Below the pieces are notes generated by a model. The model did no database searches and was not told where the DNA came from. It saw only the letters and a list, made by a program, of their open reading frames with translations. A DNA stretch of 64,000 nt. Source: Roseiarcus sp036489975. GTDB taxonomy: Bacteria > Pseudomonadota > Alphaproteobacteria > Rhizobiales > Beijerinckiaceae. The first letter of the stretch is position 1, and each line of letters begins with the position of its first letter. Positions 1-9,185 of this stretch are shown in pieces. The DNA lies in contig DASXES010000059.1 in NCBI GenBank assembly GCA_036489975.1, positions 1 through 64,000 of the forward strand. Direction: 5' to 3'. The position numbers were made by a program, and so were the translations under genes.

Positions 1-2
1 GG

Positions 3-122
3 CACATGAACATGAACCTCATCCGCGCCAAAAACGACAGGCACAGCCTCAAGACCCGAAGAAAACGCGCAAACCTAAGCCCCGAATACCTCGAAGATAT
101 CATCCGCCAAAACACCCGTTAA
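3..122 (+). CDS. 3' end of an unrecognised gene (partial, runs off left edge)
   Basis: An open frame of 39 codons enters from the left edge and ends at a TAA that overlaps the stop codon of gcvPB on the other strand. The peptide is basic in the middle (KTRRKR) and ends in an acidic helix-like segment with PEYLEDII. The bases are clearly less GC-rich than in neighbouring genes, which would fit acquired DNA or a gene tail. I do not recognise a family. It could also be a chance frame, because only the tail is visible. Confidence 0.35.
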   Translation, partial: HMNMNLIRAKNDRHSLKTRRKRANLSPEYLEDIIRQNTR

Positions 123-1690
123 CCTGAAGCGATTCCCCTGAGGTCCTGCCCAGCGAAAGGTCCCGCCCAGCGAAGCACGGGCTGGCGGGCGGCGCGCGTC
201 TCGTCGAGCCGGCGGCGCGGCGCATGAACCGGAGCCGCCTGGAACCGTTCGCGCTTCCCCGCCTTCGCCGCGATGGCCAGATCGCGCAACGCCATGATGA
301 AGAGGTCAAGGCTGGCCTTGGATTCCGATTCGGTCGGCTCGATCAGCATCGCCCCGTGCACGATCAGCGGAAAATACACCGTCATCGGATGATAGCCCTC
401 GTCGATCATCGCTTTCGCGAAGTCGAGCGTCGTGAGCCCCGTATCCTTGAGCCACCGGTCGTCGAACAAAGCCTCGTGCATGCAGGGCCGATCGCCGAAC
501 GGCGCGCTCATGAGATCGTTGAGCGAAGCGCGGATGTAGTTGGCGGACAGCACCGCGTCTTCCGACGCCTGCCTGAGCCCATCGGCGCCGTGGGAGAGAA
601 TGAAGCTGAGCGCGCGCACGAACATGCCCATCTGCCCGTGGAAAGCGCACATGCGCCCGAACGATTCGCAGCCCTGCGTATGTTCGACGAGCCGAAGCGC
701 CCCCGCTTCGCGTACGACGAACGGAACCGGCGCGTAAGCCGCGAGCCGCGCCGACAGCACGACCGGGCCCGCGCCGGGGCCGCCGCCGCCATGCGGGGTC
801 GAGAACGTCTTGTGCAGGTTGATGTGCATGGCGTCGACGCCGAGATCGCCGGGCCGCGCCTTGCCGACGATGGCGTTGAAATTCGCGCCATCGCAATAGA
901 AATAAGCGCCCGCCTGATGAACGGCGTCGGCGATGCCGACGATCTCGCGCTCGAACAGTCCGCAAGTGTTGGGATTGGTCAGCATGATCGCCGCGACGTC
1001 GGACCCAAGAGCGCTCCGCACCGCCTCGACGCTAACGATCCCGTCATCGCCCGCTGGTACCGGACGCACCGAATAGCCGATCAGCGCGGCGGTCGCCGGA
1101 TTCGTGCCATGAGCGGAATCAGGAACCAGAACGACGCGGCGCGTCGCCCCCTCCCCTCGCGCCTCGATCGCCGCCTTGATCGCCATCATGCCGCAGAGCT
1201 CGCCATGCGCGCCCGCCTTTGGCGACATCGCAATCGCCTCCATGCCGGTCATCGTCAGGAGCGCATGGGACAAGGCCTCGATGATCTCCAGCGCCCCTTG
1301 GGCCGTCGACACCGGCTGCAGCGGATGGACGTCCGCGAAACCGGGCAGCCGCGCCATCTTCTCGTTGAGGCGAGGATTGTGCTTCATCGTGCAGGAGCCC
1401 AGCGGATAGATCCCGGCGTCGATCGAATAATTGTTGCGCGACAGGCGGACGTAATGGCGGATCGCCTCGGGCTCCTTGAGGCCCGGCAATCGAAGCGCGC
1501 TCTGGCGCGCGTGCGGCCCCAACCTCGACTGGAACGGCGCCGGCTCGTCGATGTCGACGCCCGTCGCATCGAAGCGGCCGTTCTCGAAGATCAGCGCCTC
1601 CTCGACATCGAGACCCCGGTTGCCGGTGAAAGTTTGTCCCGCCGGGGCGGCGGCGGTTTCAGGACGGGTCGGGCGGCCTTGCATGTTCAT
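119..1690 (-). CDS. gcvPB: glycine dehydrogenase (decarboxylating) subunit 2
   Basis: This is the C-terminal, PLP-binding half of the P-protein of the cytoplasmic glycine cleavage system. It decarboxylates glycine and passes the aminomethyl group to the lipoyl arm of GcvH. The PLP lysine is K294 in the motif NLHKTFSTPHGGGGPG, and the family segments PLGSCTMKHNPR (about 97-108) and PDSAHGTNPA (190-199) are intact. At 523 residues it has the usual length for the split enzyme, plus a basic low-complexity tail after about residue 480. It is the last gene of the gcvT-gcvH-gcvPA-gcvPB operon, 22 bp after gcvPA. The ATG at 1690 starts a protein that aligns from its first conserved region. Confidence 0.97.
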   Translation of the reverse strand: MNMQGRPTRPETAAAPAGQTFTGNRGLDVEEALIFENGRFDATGVDIDEPAPFQSRLGPHARQSALRLPGLKEPEAIRHYVRLSRNNYSIDAGIYPLGSCTMKHNPRLNEKMARLPGFADVHPLQPVSTAQGALEIIEALSHALLTMTGMEAIAMSPKAGAHGELCGMMAIKAAIEARGEGATRRVVLVPDSAHGTNPATAALIGYSVRPVPAGDDGIVSVEAVRSALGSDVAAIMLTNPNTCGLFEREIVGIADAVHQAGAYFYCDGANFNAIVGKARPGDLGVDAMHINLHKTFSTPHGGGGPGAGPVVLSARLAAYAPVPFVVREAGALRLVEHTQGCESFGRMCAFHGQMGMFVRALSFILSHGADGLRQASEDAVLSANYIRASLNDLMSAPFGDRPCMHEALFDDRWLKDTGLTTLDFAKAMIDEGYHPMTVYFPLIVHGAMLIEPTESESKASLDLFIMALRDLAIAAKAGKRERFQAAPVHAPRRRLDETRAARQPVLRWAGPFAGQDLRGIASG

Positions 1691-1712
1691 GGGGCGGCTC
1701 TCTCCTGACTAT

Positions 1713-3056
1713 TCATCGCAGGCAATCGGCGAGCGCCCGCGCGTAAAGCTCGCGGTCCTCGTCGGTGTTCGTTTCCGTGCTGGCGACGATGATGCAATCG
1801 TCGAGCCCGGCCTTGGGCAGAAGCCGCGAAACCGGCAGTCCGCCGATCACGCCGCGTTGAGCCAGGGCCTCGATCAGTTCATCCGCCCGCCTTGGCGTGC
1901 GCATCGTGAACTCGTTGAAGAAATGCGTGTTGACCACCTCGACCGAGGCAATCGCGGAAAGCCGGCCGGCAAGATCGACCGCGTTGGCGTGATTGACTGT
2001 CGCCAGGCGCTCAAGCCCCTTCGCGCCGAGTAGCGTCATATGAATCGAGAAGGCGAGCGCGCATAGGCCCGAATTGGTGCAGATGTTGCTCGTCGCCTTC
2101 TCGCGGCGAATGTGCTGCTCGCGCGTCGACAGCGTGAGCACGAAGCTGCGCCGGCCCTCCGCGTCAACCGTCTCGCCGGCGAGGCGCCCCGGCATCTGCC
2201 GCACGTTCTTCGCTCGCGTTGCGAACAGGCCGACATAGGGGCCGCCGAAATTGAGCGCGTTGCCAATTCCCTGCCCCTCGCCGACCGCGATGTCGGCGTC
2301 CATCTCGCCGGGCGGGCGCACGGCGGCGAGAGCGACCGGATCGGTGAACACCGCAATCAGGAGCGCGCCATGCGCGTGCGCCGCCGCGGCTATGGGCGCA
2401 AGATCCCGCGGATTGCCGAAGAAATCGGGCGATTGCACGATGACGCAGCTCGTCTCGCCGTCGATCGCCGCGGCGATGTCCTCGCTCGCCTGGAGGTCCG
2501 GGGGCAGACGGACGATCGTGTCGCCCGCCATATGCGCAAGCGTCGCGCAGACGTCGGCATATTGCGGATGCAGCCCGCCTGAAATCACCGCTCCGTTGCG
2601 GCGCGTCAGGCGGTGCGCCATCAGCATCGCTTCGCCGCAGGCGGTCGAACCGTCGTACATCGAGGCGTTGGCGACCTCCATGCCCGTCAGCGCGGCCACC
2701 TGGGTCTGGAACTCGAACAGGACCTGCAGCGTCCCCTGCGCGATCTCCGGCTGGTAGGGCGTGTAGCTGGTCAGGAACTCGGAGCGCTGGATGAGATGGT
2801 CGACGGTCGCTGGAATATGCCGCCGATAGGCGCCCGAGCCGACAAAGAATGGCGCCGATCCGGCCGCGACGCTGCGAGCCGCGATCGCCGCCATCGCCCG
2901 CTCGACCGCCATCTCGCTTTTTCCGAGCGGCATGTCGAGGAGGCCCCGGGTCCGCTTGTCGGCGGGAATGTCGGCGAACAAAGCGTCGATGTCCGAAACG
3001 CCGATGCGCGCCAGCATCGCGTCGCGTTCATTTCCGTCCAGCGGCAGGTAGCGCAT
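1713..3056 (-). CDS. gcvPA: glycine dehydrogenase (decarboxylating) subunit 1
   Basis: This is the N-terminal half of the split P-protein (447 residues). It folds like the PLP half but lacks the PLP lysine, and it forms the active heterotetramer with GcvPB. Typical family stretches are FVGSGAYRRHIPATVDHL near residue 72, SYTPYQPEIAQGTLQ near 96 and NASMYDGSTACGEA near 129. The gene starts 3 bp after the gcvH stop, so translation is probably coupled. The product gives glycine decarboxylation only together with gcvPB, gcvH and gcvT, all of which are adjacent. The split PA/PB form is normal in many Alphaproteobacteria. Confidence 0.97.
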   Translation of the reverse strand: MRYLPLDGNERDAMLARIGVSDIDALFADIPADKRTRGLLDMPLGKSEMAVERAMAAIAARSVAAGSAPFFVGSGAYRRHIPATVDHLIQRSEFLTSYTPYQPEIAQGTLQVLFEFQTQVAALTGMEVANASMYDGSTACGEAMLMAHRLTRRNGAVISGGLHPQYADVCATLAHMAGDTIVRLPPDLQASEDIAAAIDGETSCVIVQSPDFFGNPRDLAPIAAAAHAHGALLIAVFTDPVALAAVRPPGEMDADIAVGEGQGIGNALNFGGPYVGLFATRAKNVRQMPGRLAGETVDAEGRRSFVLTLSTREQHIRREKATSNICTNSGLCALAFSIHMTLLGAKGLERLATVNHANAVDLAGRLSAIASVEVVNTHFFNEFTMRTPRRADELIEALAQRGVIGGLPVSRLLPKAGLDDCIIVASTETNTDEDRELYARALADCLR

Positions 3057-3059
3057 GGG

Positions 3060-3437
3060 TCAGCCCAGGCTCTTGACGAATTCGCCGTAAGCGGCCTCGT
3101 CCATGAGGCCGCTCAATTCGCCCGGGTCGGCGAGCTTCATGCGAAAGAGCCAGCCCTTGCCCATCGCGTCCTCGTTGATGAGGCCGGGGGTCGACTCGAC
3201 TTCGGAATTGACGGCGACAACCTCGCCCGAAACCGGCGCGAACACATCGCTCGCCGCCTTCACGCTCTCGACCACCGCGGCCGGATCGCCCTGCTTGAGG
3301 GCCTTGCCGACTGGGGGCGTCTCGGCGAACACGACGTCGCCGAGTTGCGCTTGCGCGTGCTCGCTGATGCCGACGGCGCCTTCCCCGCCCTCGACGCGCA
3401 GGTATTCGTGGTCCTTGGTGTAGAGAATCTGCGCCAC
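3060..3437 (-). CDS. gcvH: glycine cleavage system H protein
   Basis: This is the lipoyl carrier of the glycine cleavage system (125 residues, usual length). The lipoylated residue is K60 in VVESVKAASDVFAPVSGEV, which matches the family's ESVKA motif. The lipoyl arm moves the aminomethyl group from the P-protein to GcvT and is then reoxidised by dihydrolipoamide dehydrogenase, which is not in this window. The gene sits between gcvT (17 bp gap) and gcvPA (3 bp gap) in the riboswitch-controlled operon. All expected residues are present. Confidence 0.98.
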   Translation of the reverse strand: MAQILYTKDHEYLRVEGGEGAVGISEHAQAQLGDVVFAETPPVGKALKQGDPAAVVESVKAASDVFAPVSGEVVAVNSEVESTPGLINEDAMGKGWLFRMKLADPGELSGLMDEAAYGEFVKSLG

Positions 3438-3454
3438 TTATGCGTCTCCCTGGC

Positions 3455-4585
3455 TTATCCGCGGTAATAGGCGTGAGGATGAAAAGGCAGCGCGACGACG
3501 CGCGCGCTTAAAAGCTTGCCGCGCACCATGAGACTGACGGGCGTCCCGACCGCGGCATGGGCGCGGGTGACATAGCCCATCGCGATCGGCGCGTTGACGC
3601 TTGGCCCGAATCCGCCCGACGTCACGGCGCCGATCGGCGCGCCGTCCGCTGAAACGATCTCCGCCCCCTCGCGCGCCGGCGCGCGGCCGTCCGGCCTTAT
3701 GCCCACCCGCAGCCGCGCCGGCCCGTTGGCCAGCGCATCCTGAATGCGCTTCGCGCCAGGAAAGCCGCCCTCGGCGCGCCGCCGCTTCTGGATCGACCAT
3801 TGGAGCGCGGCTTCGACGGGATCGATCGTCTCGTCGAGCTCGTGGCCGTAGAGACAGAGCCCGGCCTCGAGCCGGAGCGAATCGCGCGCGCCGAGTCCGA
3901 TCGGCGCGACTTCAGGCTGGCTCAGGAGAAGGCGGGCGAAGCGTTCCGCCTCGCTCGAGGCAAGCGAGATCTCATAGCCGTCCTCGCCGGTATAGCCTGA
4001 GCGCGAGACGAAGGTCTCGAATTCCGCGATCCGCGCCGGCCGCGCGCTCATGAAACCCATCGTTTCGAGCCCCTGTCCGGGCGCAAGCCCCGCCAATGTC
4101 GCGGCGGCGAGCGGGCCCTGGAGCGCGATCAGCGCGGCGCCGGGCATTTCCGTCAGCCGGACGCCAGCGGGCAGTCGGCGGCGCATGAGGGCGAAGTCGG
4201 CCTCTTTGCGCGAGGCGTTGACGACGAGGCGCAGAGCCCCGTCCGCGCCGGGCGGGCGGGCCGCCATGAAATCGTCGACGATCCCGCCCTCGTCGTTGAG
4301 CAACTGGCTATAGCGCTGCCGGCCGGGGGCGAGGCTGCGAAAGTCGGCGGGACAGAGCTGCTCGAGAAAGGCCGCGACCGCGCCATGATCGGCGCCCTCG
4401 AGCATCGCCTGGCCCATATGCGAGACATCGAACAGGCCGGCGCTTTTGCGGGTATGCAGGTGCTCGGCGAGGACTCCCGCGCGATACTGGATCGGCATGT
4501 CGTAGCCGGCGAACGGCCCCATGCGCGCGCCAAGCTCGACATGCAGGGCGTGGAGCGGGGTCTTTTGGGTCGAGGCTTCGGTCAT
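3455..4585 (-). CDS. gcvT: glycine cleavage system aminomethyltransferase (T protein)
   Basis: GcvT transfers the methylene group from the GcvH lipoyl arm to tetrahydrofolate and releases ammonia. The protein has 376 residues. Diagnostic segments are MGPFAGYDMPIQY (22-34), GLFDVSHMGQ near 51, a YSQLLNDEGGIVDD stretch near 92, and RSGYTGEDGYEI near 195. It is the first gene of the gcv operon and lies directly downstream of the tandem glycine riboswitch, so transcription or translation should rise with intracellular glycine. The ATG at 4585 gives a conventional N-terminus. Confidence 0.97.
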   Translation of the reverse strand: MTEASTQKTPLHALHVELGARMGPFAGYDMPIQYRAGVLAEHLHTRKSAGLFDVSHMGQAMLEGADHGAVAAFLEQLCPADFRSLAPGRQRYSQLLNDEGGIVDDFMAARPPGADGALRLVVNASRKEADFALMRRRLPAGVRLTEMPGAALIALQGPLAAATLAGLAPGQGLETMGFMSARPARIAEFETFVSRSGYTGEDGYEISLASSEAERFARLLLSQPEVAPIGLGARDSLRLEAGLCLYGHELDETIDPVEAALQWSIQKRRRAEGGFPGAKRIQDALANGPARLRVGIRPDGRAPAREGAEIVSADGAPIGAVTSGGFGPSVNAPIAMGYVTRAHAAVGTPVSLMVRGKLLSARVVALPFHPHAYYRG

Positions 4586-4658
4586 CGGTCCGCCAGTCGC
4601 GAAAAAACGCCCGCGCTCGGCGTCAAGCCGCGGCTGGCGGCTTGAGCGCTTGCGGACG

Positions 4659-4850
4659 CCCCCTCTGTCCGATGACCTGAGAGATTTCCCGCTTTTTCGC
4701 GGTTACCCCCGTCGGTGGGCGAACGCCAATGAACCGCGCGCGCCGCTTTCCAGAGCGTCATCACTTCAGCGGTCCCTAGGGCCTGAGCGTTTCCGGGGCG
4801 GTTGCGCCTTCGGCGCCGGCGAGACGACGCCGGACTCTTCCGCGAAGTGT
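4659..4850 (-). promoter_or_regulatory. tandem glycine riboswitch upstream of gcvT
   Basis: The minus strand between gcvT and 4850 carries two successive glycine aptamers. The first (about 4850-4745) holds GCGGAAGAGUCCGGCG, GCCGAAGGCGCAACCGC and a CUCAGGC segment. The second (about 4740-4659) holds the GGGGGUAACCGCG loop, AAAUCUCUCAGGUC and the closing strand CAGAGGGGG. These are the conserved core strings of the gcvT riboswitch class, with the usual two-aptamer arrangement and short linker. It lies about 75 bp before the gcvT start. Boundaries are approximate because I could not run a covariance model. Confidence 0.9.
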
Positions 4851-5147
4851 CTTCGACTGACGGGATCGAGCTAGCCTGAGGGGCGGCGCATTGTCAACGC
4901 GGGGCGCGGAGACCAGCGGATCGGCTCGGCTATGACCGTTTCGCGCTAAGAGCGGACATTCCCGACGGCCTGGCGAATCGGTCAAAGAGACCCATTCCGG
5001 TCATTCAGTGAGGCCCCAATAGTGAGCTACCGCTAAGTTCCTACTTGCGTGACGCTGGAGACCGGGGACCCGGCATCCGGGATCGCTTGCACTTGTGTCG
5101 CCTTTTGACAAATATCCAATCCCGGCCACGCGGAGGAAGCCAAAATC
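4851..5147. other. intergenic region between the divergent gcv operon and sulfatase
   Basis: About 300 bp separate the riboswitch from the sulfatase start. The region must hold the gcv promoter (minus strand) and the sulfatase promoter (plus strand). I see no convincing -35/-10 pair and no gene. A GGAGG ribosome binding site precedes the sulfatase ATG by about 10 bases. Confidence 0.5.
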
Positions 5148-7523
5148 ATGAGCGTCGAGGACAAGAAGCATCGGTCGCATCTGCCGATGGCCACTCCCGA
5201 GCGAACCGGCCTGATTGCTTACGACGCCAAAGATCCGGACAGCAAATTCCCGCCAATCGAGCAGCTGCGTCCGCCCAAGGGCGCGCCGAATGTCCTCATC
5301 ATCCTGATCGACGACGCCGGGTTCGGCTCGTCGAGCGCATTCGGCGGCCCCTGCCAGACACCCAACGCGGAAAAACTGGCGGCAGTCGGTCTGAAATACA
5401 ATCGCTTTCACACCACCGCCCTTTGCTCCCCAAGCCGCCAGGCCCTCTTGACGGGGCGCAATCACCATTCCGCCGGCATGGGCGGCATCACCGAAATCGC
5501 GACCGGGGCGCCGGGATACAATTCCGTTCTGCCCAATACGATTTCGCCGCTCGCACGCACGCTGAAGCTTAACGGCTACTCGACGGCGCAGTTCGGCAAA
5601 TGCCACGAAGTGCCAGTATGGGAGACGAGTCCGGTCGGGCCGTTCGACGCCTGGCCAACCGGCGGCGGCGGTTTCGAATATTTCTATGGTTTCATCGGCG
5701 GCGAGGCGAACCAATGGTACCCGACGCTCTATGAAGGCACGACGCCGGTCGAACCCAAGAGAACGCCTGAAGAGGGCTATCACTTCATGGAGGACATGAC
5801 CGATAAGGCGATGGCGTGGGTGTCGCAGCAAAAAGCGCTCGCCCCGGACAAACCCTTCTTCGTCTACTTCGCGCCGGGCGCGACGCATGCCCCCCACCAT
5901 GTGCCCAAGGAATGGGTCGACAAGTACAGGGGAAAATTCGATCAGGGCTGGGACAAACTGCGGGAGGAAACCTTCGCCCGGCAAAAGGCGCTCGGCGTCA
6001 TCCCGCAGGATGCGCAACTCACCGCGCGCCATGCCGAAATCCCCAGTTGGGACGACATGCCGGAGGCGCTGAAGCCGGTCCTGCGCCGACAAATGGAAGT
6101 GTATGCGGGCTTCATGGAGTATACCGACCACCATGTCGGACGCTTGCTCGACGGGCTGAAGACGCTCGAGATCGCCGACGACACGCTCGTCTACTATATC
6201 ATCGGCGATAACGGCGCCTCGGCCGAAGGCACGATCAACGGCGCCTACAACGAAATGGCCAACTTCAACGGCCTGGCCGCGCTCGAGACTCCCGAATTCC
6301 TAATCGAGCGCCTGGACAAGCTCGGCGGGCCCGAGTCATACAACCATTACGCGGTGGGTTGGGCGCACGCCCTGAACGCGCCGTATCAGTGGACCAAGCA
6401 GGTCGCTTCGCACTGGGGCGGGACGCGCAACGGCACGATCGTGCACTGGCCAAAGGGCATTCAGGCGAAGGGCGAGATCCGCTCGCAGTTCCACCACCTC
6501 ATCGATGTGGCGCCGACGATACTGGAGGCCGCAGGGCTGCCCGAACCGGTCTCGGTCAACGGCGTGCATCAGCGTCCGATCGAGGGCGTGAGCATGCTGT
6601 ACTCATTTAACGACGCCAAGGCCGCGGAGCGGCATGAGACGCAGTACTTCGAGATGTGCGGCAACCGGGGCATTTACCACAAAGGCTGGACTGCGGTGAC
6701 AAAGCACGGGACGCCTTGGGTGCTCGTAGGCCGAAAGACCGTGCCACTCGACGATGATGTCTGGGAGCTTTACGACACCAACAAGGACTGGAGCCAGGCG
6801 AACGATCTCTCAAAACAGATGCCGGAGAAGCTGCGTGAACTCCAACGTCTGTGGTTGATCGAGGCGACGCGCTACAACGTGCTGCCGATCGACGACCGGG
6901 TGATCGAAAAGATGAACCCGGACACCGCCGGCCGGCCGGTGCTGATCAAGGGAAACACCCAGATCCTGTTCGGCGGCATGGGACGATTGTCCGAGAACTG
7001 CGTCCTCAGCATCAAGAACAAGTCCCATTCCGTCACGGCCCAAATCGAAGTGCCGAAGTCGGGAGCCGAAGGCGTCATCATCGCTCAGGGCGCGAACATC
7101 GGCGGCTGGAGCCTGTACGCCAAGGGCGGCAAGCTCAAGTACTGCTACAACGTCGCCGGAGTGAACCACTACTTTGTGGAGTCCGCGAGCCAGCTCCCCG
7201 CCGGCGAGCACCAGGTGCGGATGGAATTCGCCTACGCTGGCGGCGGTCTCGGCAAGGGCGGCCAGGTGACGCTCTACGTCGATGGCAAGAAGGTCGGCGA
7301 AGGCGCCGTTCCCATGACACAGGCCATGGTCTTCTCCGCCGACGACGGCTGCGACGTCGGCGAGGACAGCGGCGCCCCCGTTTCCCCGGATTACGGCTCG
7401 CGGGGCAACGCCTTCAACGGTCGAGTCAAGGGCGTCCAGCTCGCCATTGCCGATGCCGCCGAGAACTCGGACCACCTCGTTTCGCCGGAGGACGCCATCC
7501 GCATCGCGATGGCGCGCCAGTAA
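5148..7523 (+). CDS. type I sulfatase (arylsulfatase family)
   Basis: A formylglycine-dependent sulfatase of 791 residues that hydrolyses sulfate esters. The modified cysteine is C93 in the signature C-S-P-S-R-Q-A-L-L-T-G-R, and the metal-binding pair is D55-D56 in IILIDDAGFG. The catalytic domain fills roughly residues 45-560. The last 200 residues form a beta-rich extension (RPVLIKGNTQILFGGMG onward) seen in large bacterial arylsulfatases. No classical signal peptide is visible at the N-terminus, so it may be cytoplasmic. It has no co-directional partner gene; a sulfatase-maturing enzyme is not in the window. The substrate cannot be told from sequence. Confidence 0.93.
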   Translation: MSVEDKKHRSHLPMATPERTGLIAYDAKDPDSKFPPIEQLRPPKGAPNVLIILIDDAGFGSSSAFGGPCQTPNAEKLAAVGLKYNRFHTTALCSPSRQALLTGRNHHSAGMGGITEIATGAPGYNSVLPNTISPLARTLKLNGYSTAQFGKCHEVPVWETSPVGPFDAWPTGGGGFEYFYGFIGGEANQWYPTLYEGTTPVEPKRTPEEGYHFMEDMTDKAMAWVSQQKALAPDKPFFVYFAPGATHAPHHVPKEWVDKYRGKFDQGWDKLREETFARQKALGVIPQDAQLTARHAEIPSWDDMPEALKPVLRRQMEVYAGFMEYTDHHVGRLLDGLKTLEIADDTLVYYIIGDNGASAEGTINGAYNEMANFNGLAALETPEFLIERLDKLGGPESYNHYAVGWAHALNAPYQWTKQVASHWGGTRNGTIVHWPKGIQAKGEIRSQFHHLIDVAPTILEAAGLPEPVSVNGVHQRPIEGVSMLYSFNDAKAAERHETQYFEMCGNRGIYHKGWTAVTKHGTPWVLVGRKTVPLDDDVWELYDTNKDWSQANDLSKQMPEKLRELQRLWLIEATRYNVLPIDDRVIEKMNPDTAGRPVLIKGNTQILFGGMGRLSENCVLSIKNKSHSVTAQIEVPKSGAEGVIIAQGANIGGWSLYAKGGKLKYCYNVAGVNHYFVESASQLPAGEHQVRMEFAYAGGGLGKGGQVTLYVDGKKVGEGAVPMTQAMVFSADDGCDVGEDSGAPVSPDYGSRGNAFNGRVKGVQLAIADAAENSDHLVSPEDAIRIAMARQ

Positions 7524-7601
7524 GCGGGGATATGAACGAGCGGTTAGCGCGAGGTAGCGGTCGTTAGAAGGCGACGGAGAGATTGCAAGTCAACGTCGCC
7601 G

Positions 7602-9185
7602 CTAGGGCGCCTGACCGCTCGCAATGACGCCGCGGCTTGTCAGGACGAACCAATCGTTGCCCTGTTTTTCAATTCGCAAGACGCGCCCCGCGCCAGGGAC
7701 AGAATCTCCGGGCGCGACCTCTTGGGGACCATCGCGACCGTCAACCACCGCGACGCCGTCCCGCACACTCTCGACGCTATAGTCTCGGAGCACGGGCCCC
7801 GGGTCGTCGGGTCTGGCTGTTTCATACGGGGCGGAAGGGTCCGCCCTCGCCATAAGCCGCGATTGTCTCGGCGCGGCAGGCGGGGGCTTGGCGGAACTTG
7901 CGCTCGCGACGGCGACTCTCTTCTCCAACCTGTTGAGCCTTGTCGTGAGACCAGCAATTTCTGAAGCCGGCGCAGCCGCGGCGGCGATTCGCTTCTCCAA
8001 TTTGTCGAGCCTCGCCACGACGTCGGCCGATTCTGAGGCGGGCGACGCCGGCAAGGCGGCTTTCTTTTCCAACCTATCGAGCCTCGCCGCCATATCGGCG
8101 AATCTGGAGGGGGAATCCTGGTCGAAGCGCTCGCCGAGCTTATCAAAACGCGCTCCGTACTCGTGCTCGATCTGGTCGAGCCGCTCCGTCAGCTGTGCGA
8201 GCGCAGCGTCGGGGGCGCGCGTCGCGGACCGCTCCTCCTCGCCCGCGCTTCTGCCCATGACCGCCTCCAGATGCGCCTTGAGGATGTGAGCGCCTGAAGA
8301 AAGACCGGCGATCGCCTGACTTTTTGTGACGGCAATCGTCCAGTTCGACGGCGAACCGTAAATCGCGGATACGCCGAGCACCGCAAACGCCACCAAGCCG
8401 GCTCCGAGGAAAAGCGGCCCAAGGCGGCGCGATTTTGCCTTTTTCGCCTCGGGCGGCGGCCGACGATACGCCGCATCCGCGAGCGGAACGACTTCGGGCG
8501 CCGATGTTAGGGGTTTCTGTATTGCTTTGTTCTGGGAGTCGGACGCCATCGGAGCCGCTGTCGACGTCGCGGATTTGGGGGGCGCTGGACTGGCCGGCGC
8601 CGATTCGTTCACCGGCGCGCCGGCGGCTCCCGTCACCGGCTCCGCAGCGGCGTCCTTCTGGCTGAGCGCCTCAAAAAGACGCTGAGCTTTCGCGAAATCC
8701 TTGCGATCGAGGGCCGCCAATGCGTCCTTGATGGCCTCCGCGACGTCCTTCCGTCCGACCGCTTCAAAAAGACGCTGAGCGGTCGCATAATCCCGATCGT
8801 CGAGGGCTGCCGACGCCTCCCTCAGAGGATCAACCTTTGCCCCGTCGAACGAGGCGCCCCCGACCGGCGAGTCGCCAATTTCATGATTTCTGCCGACCGT
8901 CCCGGCAAAGAAGCTTCTTTCCGCCTTGATAGAAGGCTCAGCGCGCTGCGCGATCGCCGCCTTCGCTTCGCCTTCGCCCTGGGCGCCGCTAGCGGCGGAG
9001 CCCTCTCCGGACGCCGCGTCCGCGGCAGGCGCTGGAGGCGCCGCCTCCGATTCCAGTGGTCTTGCGGCCAATAAGTCAGAACCTTGGCCTTGTGCGCCGG
9101 TTTCCCCGGGCCCGGAAGAGTTCTCTGAATTCAAATCGGGGTTCCGTCTCGTTGAGTGCTCCGAACGATGTTTCGTCAATTCCAA
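7602..9185 (-). CDS. membrane-anchored coiled-coil protein of unknown function
   Basis: A 527-residue protein I cannot assign to a named family. Residues 1-120 are low-complexity and acidic. Residues about 125-143 and 156-173 are two copies of a helix unit (LDDRDYATAQRLFEA / LDRKDFAKAQRLFEA) resembling a tetratricopeptide-like duplication. One transmembrane helix lies at about 256-276. A long coiled coil follows with three RLDRLEKK-type repeats (about 360-440). A small C-terminal beta domain (about 465-527, ending VLTSRGVI) is like those in other hypothetical rhizobial envelope proteins. The predicted topology is a cytoplasmic N-terminus and a periplasmic coiled coil and C-terminal domain. 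It converges with the sulfatase gene. Confidence 0.75.
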   Translation of the reverse strand: MELTKHRSEHSTRRNPDLNSENSSGPGETGAQGQGSDLLAARPLESEAAPPAPAADAASGEGSAASGAQGEGEAKAAIAQRAEPSIKAERSFFAGTVGRNHEIGDSPVGGASFDGAKVDPLREASAALDDRDYATAQRLFEAVGRKDVAEAIKDALAALDRKDFAKAQRLFEALSQKDAAAEPVTGAAGAPVNESAPASPAPPKSATSTAAPMASDSQNKAIQKPLTSAPEVVPLADAAYRRPPPEAKKAKSRRLGPLFLGAGLVAFAVLGVSAIYGSPSNWTIAVTKSQAIAGLSSGAHILKAHLEAVMGRSAGEEERSATRAPDAALAQLTERLDQIEHEYGARFDKLGERFDQDSPSRFADMAARLDRLEKKAALPASPASESADVVARLDKLEKRIAAAAAPASEIAGLTTRLNRLEKRVAVASASSAKPPPAAPRQSRLMARADPSAPYETARPDDPGPVLRDYSVESVRDGVAVVDGRDGPQEVAPGDSVPGAGRVLRIEKQGNDWFVLTSRGVIASGQAP

